Positions 56,771 to 64,000 of a stretch of DNA of 64,000 nucleotides are shown here, one piece after another. Source of the stretch: Ochotona curzoniae (Eukaryota > Chordata > Mammalia > Lagomorpha > Ochotonidae); contig NW_024464918.1 in NCBI RefSeq assembly GCF_017591425.1, forward strand, positions 25,882,001 through 25,946,000, read 5' to 3'. How positions within the stretch are numbered: the stretch's first letter is position 1; each line of letters begins with the position of its first letter. The notes below the pieces were generated by a model, which ran no database searches, was not told the origin of the DNA, and saw only the letters and a list, made by a program, of their open reading frames with translations. A program made the translations under genes and the position numbers.

Positions 56771-57820
56771 CTCTTCTCTTTTCAGAGTCTTCTTATATTT
56801 GAATTATGCCTCTGTGTACATTTGTTAACTTTCTGGAATAACTTGCATGATTCTGGATATGTGGGGACTAGTTCTAAAGCCAAAGCAGAGCAGCAAGCAG
56901 TTTTCTGTATCATCACATTAAAGCCAACGGTGGCTGGCAGAGAGGTTTTTTCCTACCCCGGAAAGCTGTCAGGACTTTAAGCTGGCTTTCTATTTCCTGT
57001 ATTCATTTAGCACATGTTCTGGGTACATGCTGTGTGCCAATGAGTCTGATAGGTGCAGGTCTCAACTACGGATAGTGCTACCTTAGTTGTGTGCAATGAT
57101 GCACACTCAGGGAGATCTGCAAGAACTCCAGGGGGTTCCTTCAAACCACGTGTTAATCCATCCCTGCTGTATGGCTGAGCTAAACCATATTCATCCTCTC
57201 AGCTCAGACCAGGGCTCTTTCCAAGTCCCTCCAAGGGGTTATTCAACCCTCCAGGGAACATGCTCATGACCTGTTGTGATGGGAAACTGGGGACAGCTTG
57301 AAAGGAAACCATTTTTGCAAATAACTGCCTGTTTTTCTTGGAGTTGGGTGGGCAGAGCTGAGCTTGGGCCCTGTTTGGATGTGGGAGCCTGTGGTTACCT
57401 GGCAGCATCTTCATCATCCTGCTGGGCGAGCCATAGGCCTGCTTGTTCCCTGCCCTGCTCCTCCACAGGGCAAAGAGCAGCTCCCCTCTTCCTCCCTTCC
57501 TCTCTTCTTTTCTGCATCAGAGCTGGAAGCCAGACAGAAGAAGCTCAGGCCTTAGACAGGGTCAGCTCCAAAGAGGGAGGCCATGACATTCACGGAGTTG
57601 GAGACAGGCTGACAGCACTGGCCGCCGAGCCAGCCGGTGTCATCCAAGAGAGATAAGGAGATGATCCAAGGCCAAGGGCTGAAAGGAATCAAATTCCAAT
57701 GCAGCCATCCAATGAGATTTCACCAGTTATTTATGCCCTGACTTTTACTAAACTTGAGATGAACCTTGGAGGGGCAGACATCCTTCCTCACTTCTTTTAG
57801 ATTTACAACCATAATGCAAT
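56771..57820. other. Mostly unassigned
   Basis: At about 57000-57075 'cattcatttagcacatgttc' and 'tacatgctgtgtgccaatga' recall a MIR or L2 start. Otherwise nothing recognised. Confidence 0.4.
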
Positions 57821-58036
57821 GGCACTTCAGAAAGCTCACCTTTAAATGGAATTAAAAGATAACATTACCTTGGAGCTAAAGGCTTGGAAATGCATGTAGT
57901 TTCTTCATAAGATAAATTTTCCATGAATGTTTTTGAAGACCCCTCATATGCATGGATTTCAATACAGATTTTCTGGACCAAAATCAATTTATGTTTTAAT
58001 TCCATCCTCCTTGAACATTTGACAAAACCTTGAGTG
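57821..58036. mobile_element. Two adjoining palindromic MITE-like units
   Basis: Unit one (57821-57944) runs from 'ggcacttcagaaagctcacc' to 'ttttccatgaatgtttttga' and 'agacccc', with imperfectly inverted ends. Unit two (from about 57948) reads 'tgcatggatttcaatacaga', 'accaaaatcaatttatgttt' and 'taattccatcctccttgaac', the same sequence type in reverse. It matches the 56193 element at the ends. Confidence 0.5.
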
Positions 58037-58254
58037 CCATGTAAAGTTCATTGAACTACTTACTGGCTCCTTAGCAATAAACCTGACTTTTTCAAGAAGT
58101 TTACATTCTGTCTAAAATCACTCCTGATTTTCAAGAAGGTGGTCCTAAGGGTGGGCTTACTCCACCAAAAACACCATATTCAGATACACTCTCTCAAGCA
58201 CATGGTCTGGTATATGTAGCTCACTCAGTTCAACCTGCCAAATATTCTCTGCAC

Positions 58255-58790
58255 TGAGAACTGGTTTGGAAAAAGATCTAGACACTGTCCTTGCGACTCC
58301 AGGCCCAGGGAGGAGAGATGAATAAACAGATCATTGCAGTCGGGGAAGTGTGAGGAGACAGCTGTGTCCAAGCTTGCCCTTCCAAACCTCCGTCCCTAGG
58401 GAGTTATGGTGTGGAGGTGTTCATTGACAAATCGAGAAAATAAAAGCAAAGTTGAACTTCTGAGCAGTGCTGTGGAGAAGGGGCAAGTGGCACCATGGCA
58501 GCTTTAACCTGTCATCTGACCAGAGGAGGCTGGCATCTAATAGAGTGGTATTAAAGAACTAAGAGTCCAGATAGAAAGGATAGGCCGAGGGGAGTTTGCT
58601 GGTCAGTGGTGGACACAGAGTGAGCAAAAAGACCTGTGGCAGAAGGCATGTGAGGTGCAACCGAGCCACCGACACAGGACTGGTGTGGCCAGAGCACAGA
58701 GGTGGAAGAGAAAAGTGGGCAGCCACTGTGAAAGGGCAACAGGGCTGAACCCCACATGGGGTCTGGTCAGCCATCACTTCCTCATCTGTC
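58255..58790 (-). mobile_element. L2 fragment, reverse orientation
   Basis: 'gatgaataaacagatcattg' early and 'actggtgtggccagagcaca', 'gaggtggaagagaaaagtgg' late follow reversed L2 in order. Strongly diverged. Confidence 0.45.
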
Positions 58791-60149
58791 TGAAAGAGAT
58801 CACTATTGAACATCCCGTAACAATAGTGAATTTATCAGAGGACTGTCCCATCACCTGCTCTAACTTTTGGCAGCACCAGCCCTGTCTTCCTCACTAGGTG
58901 GAGCCCGAGGATGTGGACTCTGCCGGGCCATGGTCTGGTGTTCCTTCGGAATAACTTGCCCTGGCTATGTGGGCACGATTTCATAGAGGTCTCCGAAGCC
59001 ACAGAAATTAGCGCAAGCGGCTGTAAAGGTAACCACGGGCTTTCTGGAGACAGTCTGTATGAATGATTGGCTGGGCTGCTGACCACAGGGCTCCAAAACA
59101 ACCACCAGGAGTTTATCCCCAAACACCCAGAAAAAAACAAGACAGAGGGAGGAGTACGGAGCCTCCTGAGGGAAGGCTGCCTATAAATGGAAAATTACAC
59201 TGAAAGAAAACAAATCTTATTTGATGTGAACCCATTTTTGACTCTGTCTGGACAGCCAGGGCAGAAGGAAGTGGAGGGGACAGGCAGTGAGCAGCTGTGC
59301 CCAGGCTGAGTCTGCCCGCTGGGGACCGGCACGGACACGTGTGTGCACGGTGATGCGGCCGTGAGGAAGGGCTGCTGCTGCTGTGCCCACACCTCTGGCC
59401 AGAAGCTCTCAGTGCTGCTTCTGTGTGGTGATGAGGGCCAGGCTGTCTGTGGAGTCCTCTGGGTTGAGATGGAGAAGAGGGAGCAGGGAAGAGAACAGAC
59501 AGGGAGTTTCAAGGGAGGTATGCTGGGGCTCATGGGACAATTCTGTCTCCTCAGACAGGTACAGCATGGAGCAGGGTAACTGCCTGCTAAGCACTTCCTC
59601 GGCCATCATGGGGCGTTCAGAGCCTCAGGCCCCAGGCTGAGAGCTGCAGTCCCTCCAGCCATTGGCAATCAGCAATTTCCAAACAGCTCAGTGCCAAGCA
59701 TTTGTTGTTAGAGAAGAACAACAACTTTGCCATTCAAGATCTACTTCTAAAATGTGAACTGCAAAGGCAGGCAGGATTTGGTGACATATTCCAAGCATAC
59801 TTCCTGAGCACTTAGGAGTGTTCACAGGTGGCACTGCTGCTAGCTCCCTGCTTCTGCTTCCCAGGAACCCTTTAGCACAGTCTTGAAAATCACATGTAAA
59901 AGAGGTTGAGAATAATGCTTAGCACTAAAAAAGAAATGAGAGATCAACCTCCAAGACATGATAGACCACAGAGACGGGGGAAAACCCCAAAACCCAAGAG
60001 TTAAGAATGGAGGGAGGACCAGTTCGACATGCAGGATTTTTAGCACAGTGACACTACTCAGTGTGGTTAACGGAAGACTGTTTACATTTGTCTATTAACT
60101 AGCTGATGTGGTTAATTGATCATTGATGTTTGTCCAAATCCCCAGAAGG
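58791..60149. other. Unassigned sequence
   Basis: About 1.4 kb; a moderately GC-rich part lies near 59.25-59.45 kb. No gene or repeat recognised. Confidence 0.45.
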
Positions 60150-60372
60150 TCCAACCCTGAGATCAAGCCTTCACAGAACCACGGGCTTGGATCATTATCA
60201 TGTGTCCTGACAGGCTTACGGGCAGTAACACTCATGCTGGTCTGATGGAGGAGGTTGACAACAGGGGAGTCTACCGAGGAGTGGAATGGGATATACTCAT
60301 AGCTCGGTTCTGATGTGAACCTAAAACTGCTCTTTAAAAAGAAAAAGTCTTATTTACTTAAAAAAAAAAAAG
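60150..60372 (+). mobile_element. L1 3' end with poly(A)
   Basis: 'ggatcattatcatgtgtcct', 'gaggaggttgacaacagggg', 'tgatgtgaacctaaaactgc' and 'tctttaaaaagaaaaagtct' then an A run match the terminal 3' UTR of an old L1. Confidence 0.75.
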
Positions 60373-60687
60373 TTAAGTGACCCAGCTCCAATCCTGATGA
60401 TGTAACTAAAGAAAACAGCTGCCAGAAAGGAAGAGGGTTGCAAGTCAGGGGAAAGCCGCTGGTGCCCTGGCAGGTCACTGTTTGTCCCTAGGTCCCTATG
60501 AAGATTCCCCCTCGCCCCCCACACCCCCACAGCCTGCTGGCTTTTCTGGAGCTACCAGAACCCAATTCTCTCTGAGTAAAGGCACTAGCAAAATGACTGT
60601 GTCTGAACTGCCTTCACATCACCTGCCACTGACATGCGCTGAGCTCCCCAGCCGTATGTGCCCACGACAACGGGGCCTGTTTTAATC
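60373..60687. other. Unassigned sequence
   Basis: Nothing recognised. Confidence 0.5.
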
Positions 60688-60960
60688 ATGTGTTTACTTA
60701 TTTGAAAGGCAGAGTTAGGAAAAAAGAATCTTTAATCTACTGGTTCTTTTCCCAAATGGCTACAACAGGAACTGGGTGGGTCTGAAGCCAAGAGCTAGGA
60801 ACTTCTTCCAGGTCTCCCACATGGGGGCAGGGGCCCAAGTATTGCTTTCCTAGCTTCATTGGCAGGGAGCTAGATTGAAAGGGAGCAGCTGGGACTTGAA
60901 CCAGTACCCACATTGGTGTGGCAGGCAGCAGCTTTAACCTACTATGTCACAGTGCTGGAC
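60688..60960 (-). mobile_element. Old CSINE, reverse orientation
   Basis: 'ttacttatttgaaaggcaga', 'ccaggtctcccacatggggg', 'agcagctgggacttgaacca' and 'actatgtcacagtgctggac' span a reversed C-repeat. Confidence 0.88.
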
Positions 60961-61767
60961 CACAAACTAGACATTTTTATTTGCAATATAGATTATCCCC
61001 AACTTAGACGCTAACCCTCCTCACTCTCAGTGACAGGAAATCTCCACTTTTCACTTTAAGGTATTTCTAGAATTTGCCCCTCACAGCTGATTGTCATACA
61101 TGGGAATAATCGAAGAACTAGGGATGACATACTTGAGATTTCTGTCAGTATAACAATGTTGGAGCAATATCCCATTAGTGTTCATCTCTGCTGTAGTTTC
61201 ACATCATGGAGACTCTGGGAAAACCCTAGAAAATGTATATGCATTGCTTAGAAGGGATTCAAACAATGACCACAGTGCATCACTCTCCTTGCCATTGGCA
61301 TGGCTAGGCATGTGACTCTCCCTGTTATCGGCATGGCTCCCAGCCACACGCAAAGTCTCAGGTTCTGGACTCATCAGGTTGTCTGTCCTCACTGTAAGGT
61401 GACTGCTGGGATGGTTATACTGCGGCAAGTGGGGACAAGGTCACCAAGAGTACACAGTTACTAAGCTAGTGCAGAGGCCTCTATCAGAGGCCAGGCAAAC
61501 AGAAATCCACAGGCCATTTTTAAACTGCCAAGTTCAGCTCTATTGTCCTTTAAAGCTTTTACCATCTTGCCAAGAGTCATGAGGTTCTTGTCTCTTCTGT
61601 AGATGACTGAATACACAGATCACTCCCTAACCCAATGTTGGCCCACAGGAACTGCTGCTCAATGTCACTCATCAGCCTCGCCCTGCCCCCGCCCCACACA
61701 CCACTCTTCCCATGCACCTGCTGTTGCTTCCAAGGGAAACCAGCCATCCTTCCAAACTGAAGAATGC
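60961..61767. other. Unassigned sequence
   Basis: No gene or repeat recognised. Confidence 0.5.
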
Positions 61768-61870
61768 CTAAGAATCACCAGGGAACATTTGTTACTGAAG
61801 ACTGCCATTGGGCAGCTCTCAGATTTGGTTCTAGGAGTCCATAGTTGGAAATAAACACCCCACGTAATTC
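61768..61870 (+). mobile_element. hAT-Charlie MITE-like fragment
   Basis: 'cctaagaatcaccagggaac' and 'gtaattctgatttttagtat' resemble the MER20/MER58 group. Confidence 0.4.
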
Positions 61871-62089
61871 TGATTTTTAGTATTCTGTCCAAGACACCTT
61901 GGCAAAAGCATGCCCTGCTTTGATGCCAACTGGGGCAAGACAGACAGCTTTACCTGTTTCTCTCATTTTTGCCTCAAAATAATCAGTACATCACATGGCT
62001 TATTTGGGGGATGGCAAATTCTGCTGTCTCTGACCTCTAACTCTTCACCATCAACGTCCATCTTTCATTTCCCAGCCCCTCCTCTTTCC

Positions 62090-62440
62090 CATCTCAAAGT
62101 CATTTCTTGGTTGTTGTGCCTCTTGCCTTTTCTGCAGAAGCTGATACTCTGGGTCACTCCACTGTCAACCTTTCTTGCCCTGGCTCTTGTCACCTTTCCT
62201 TACCTAGAGTCTCCCCTTACAGGCGTCTCATCCCTCAGGCTCATTCTGGAGTACCACATGGCTCACAAGCTCCACCACCTCTGTTCTGCCCCATCAATGA
62301 CCTTCCACAGTTCCCAGACTTTAATCACCTTTGAGCATCATGGTGGACATGCTCACTGCCTTGTTCTGTCTCCTCGGCTGACAGCCACATTTTCCTGCCT
62401 GTGGGGCAGGCTCACCCCCTATACCTTGAGGATGGAATAA
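62090..62440 (+). mobile_element. L2 reverse-transcriptase relic
   Basis: Translated in the frame of 62107-62334, the sequence still reads FSAEADTLGHSTV and later SGVPHGSQAPPPLFCPINDLP. These align with the L2/CR1 reverse-transcriptase blocks FSAAFDTVDHSLL and [21 protein letters not shown]. The catalytic aspartate of the first block is replaced or shifted and the second has substitutions, so the enzyme is dead. This is the clearest protein-level fossil in the window. Confidence 0.7.
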
Positions 62441-62471
62441 ACTAGGCCCATCAAGTTCAAATCAAATTTAA

Positions 62472-62540
62472 GTGCTTCTCAAATTTAATGTGCATGCAGG
62501 CCACCTGAGGAATCTTGTTGAACTGCATGTTCCGAGAAGA
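62472..62540 (+). mobile_element. hAT-Charlie end fragment
   Basis: 'gcttctcaaatttaatgtgc', 'atgcaggccacctgaggaat' and 'cttgttgaactgcatgttcc' match the left end of a short Charlie-type element. Confidence 0.55.
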
Positions 62541-62554
62541 TGTTTGCATGGATG

Positions 62555-62960
62555 TGGTATCACCAGAAAGAGGTGCATGAGCAACCATCCAAGAGCAGGG
62601 GAGCATCTCAGGACAAGGAAAAGGTGTGTGCAATGTTGTGGCAGGTCCACACTTGGCAGACTCAAGAAACAGAAACACCATAGAGAAATGGAGGAACAGA
62701 GAGTGATGGGGGCAGAGAGAAAGTGGAGCTGAACCCAGAGCCTACAGGGCACGGTCAGGAGTGCAGATTATCTTTGAAGGTAATGAGAAGCCGTTAGAGG
62801 GTTTGAAGCAAGCAAGCAAGCAAGCAAAGGGATATGGTCCAACTTAAGCCAGTTGCTGTAAGGGAGCAAGCACTGAAACCAGAGGACAGGAAAGAAATGA
62901 CAGTGGCTTGGCACATGGTGGTAGTCATGGGACAGGTCCTAGATGTCAGACTGGTCAAGT
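62555..62960 (-). mobile_element. L2 fragment, reverse orientation
   Basis: 'cagggcacggtcaggagtgc', 'gtaatgagaagccgttagag', 'ggtttgaag' and 'agtggcttggcacatggtgg' match the reverse strand of L2 ORF2 in order. Confidence 0.5.
62806..62828. repeat. (AAGC)n short array
   Basis: About five AAGC units within the reversed L2. Confidence 0.9.
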
Positions 62961-63115
62961 ACGCTGTGAGAGTCATACATTTCATTCCTGTGCTGGGTTA
63001 TGAGTTGGGAGAGTACTTGAGCTTGCATCCTATTTTTTTTAATATCTTCCATCATATCCAGAAATGCACTTAGCACCTAGAAGGCTACTCATGCACGGTG
63101 CTGAGTAAATGAATG
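62961..63115 (+). mobile_element. Possible L2/MIR end fragment
   Basis: From about 63040, 'atatccagaaatgcacttag' and 'gtgctgagtaaatgaatgac' resemble an L2 terminus. Confidence 0.35.
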
Positions 63116-63734
63116 ACTGGGAGGTGTCCCAAGATGATTGAGGTTAACGCAGTCATCAGTGGTTAGCGGTGGGAGATATTCTTACCCCTACAGGAACTGA
63201 TGGTTTTTGTGCCATGGGTCATTCACTCAGAACTACTTCTGGCAGTGCTGCAGGCTGAGGAACCCAGAAGCTCCTTTCCCTTACCCCTAAAGAGTGAGGT
63301 GCTGGGTGATGAGCTAATTTGGAGGTGAGCAGTCTGCCAAGACTGTGAACACTCATCTGTCATCAGGGAATATTCACTCCATTGTGCTGGGCCACACCTA
63401 ACCACTGTCTTATTGTCTGCCCTTCACCGTGAGTAATGCCACTTTCCATTTTAAGCTGGAAGCTTCAGGAGATGACCGTGTCCTAAGACAGAGTTTGAAG
63501 TTAAGAGCTGCTTGGGAGATTACTCACTCACTTCAAGATGTGGCCAACAGTGCACCCTCCCACTCAGGAAGCTGCAGGAAGACCTTCTTTCTTGCCAAAG
63601 CCTAAAGGAAATCTGGTTTTCCTTGGAATCAGACTAGGGATAGTGTCAGGGCATCAGAAAGCTACCAACATAACCAGTTCTCCCAAGGCAACTACTGTGC
63701 TTGTTTCTCTTCCCCTCCCATGTGCCAAAGTTCT
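63116..63734. other. Unassigned sequence
   Basis: No gene or repeat recognised. Confidence 0.5.
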
Positions 63735-63880
63735 GTTGCTTGTTCACTTGTGAGGGCCTACTATGTGCTGGGCATTCTGCAGTAATGTCAGTCATGAGTT
63801 AAACTATCAATAGCCCTGGTCCTCAGGGGGCTAACTGGGTAATGATAATGAAGTGTCAGAACCAAGAGACACTGATGAAT
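63735..63880 (+). mobile_element. Possible L2/MIR-like fragment
   Basis: 'gagggcctactatgtgctgg' and 'gccctggtcctcagggggct' follow the usual 'cctactatgtgccaggcactg...ccctcaaggagcttac' pattern. Confidence 0.45.
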
Positions 63881-64000
63881 GACATGACGTGGGCCATCAG
63901 GAAGCTTGGAGAATCAAGAGCCAAATGGCTTTCCCTAGATGCATGTAAAGACAAGGAGCTGGCTTTTTTTTTTTTCTGTGAGCCACCAAAAAGTGACTCC

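Noticed and set aside
56330..56980. 216-codon forward frame
   Set aside because: It runs through a GA-rich SINE fragment (Arg-Glu repeats) and has no recognisable domain.

Overview
This window is mammalian, non-coding DNA. The repeats point to a lagomorph, most likely a pika (Ochotona). About thirty copies of a tRNA-derived SINE of the lagomorph C-repeat (CSINE) type are scattered through it. The youngest copies share a head with intact pol III A and B boxes, a diagnostic body and a 3' end rich in AATAAA. That body differs from the rabbit CSINE2 sequence I know, which is why I favour pika; this is inference. Older repeats shared by all placental mammals fill in the rest: L1M, L2, MIR, MER5A, MER20-like hAT elements and MaLR.

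I find no protein-coding gene that I can support. Nearly all open frames are under about 130 codons. The longest (about 200-300 codons) run through CpG-rich sequence, CA repeats or L2 relics and resemble no protein family I recognise. The window is best read as intergenic or deep intronic. The best gene-like candidates are a CpG-rich block at 35.6-36.1 kb holding a 174-bp candidate exon with good splice signals, and a weaker 61-bp candidate at 26.0 kb.

Layout. 0-10 kb: SINEs of several ages, an old L1 3' end at 7.1-8.2 kb with a SINE nested in it, and a CA-tailed SINE at 9.6 kb. 10.1 kb: a short U2 snRNA retropseudogene with a 16-bp target duplication. 11-15 kb: mostly unassigned. 15.6-16.65 kb: three SINEs in a row, the first two head-to-head and sharing one integration point. 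17-25 kb: MIR, L1, MER5A and many SINEs. 26.3-28.1 kb: a composite duplication in which one inverted and one direct copy of nearby DNA are joined next to a scrap of SINE. 28-35 kb: MIR, MER20, L2, SINEs and dinucleotide arrays. 35.6-36.7 kb: the CpG-rich block. 38-50 kb: MIR, L2, SINEs and a MaLR LTR. 51.3-51.8 kb: a solo ERV1-type LTR inside an old L1, with a perfect 4-bp target duplication. 53-64 kb: MIR, L2 (including a readable reverse-transcriptase relic at 62.1-62.4 kb), palindromic DNA-transposon-like elements, an L1 3' end, hAT fragments and two SINEs.

The repeats were assigned by eye from remembered consensus features, so subfamily names and outer borders are approximate. Borders given with target-site duplications are the reliable ones. 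I did not find a new biological system; the most unusual structure is the composite templated insertion at 26.3-26.5 kb.
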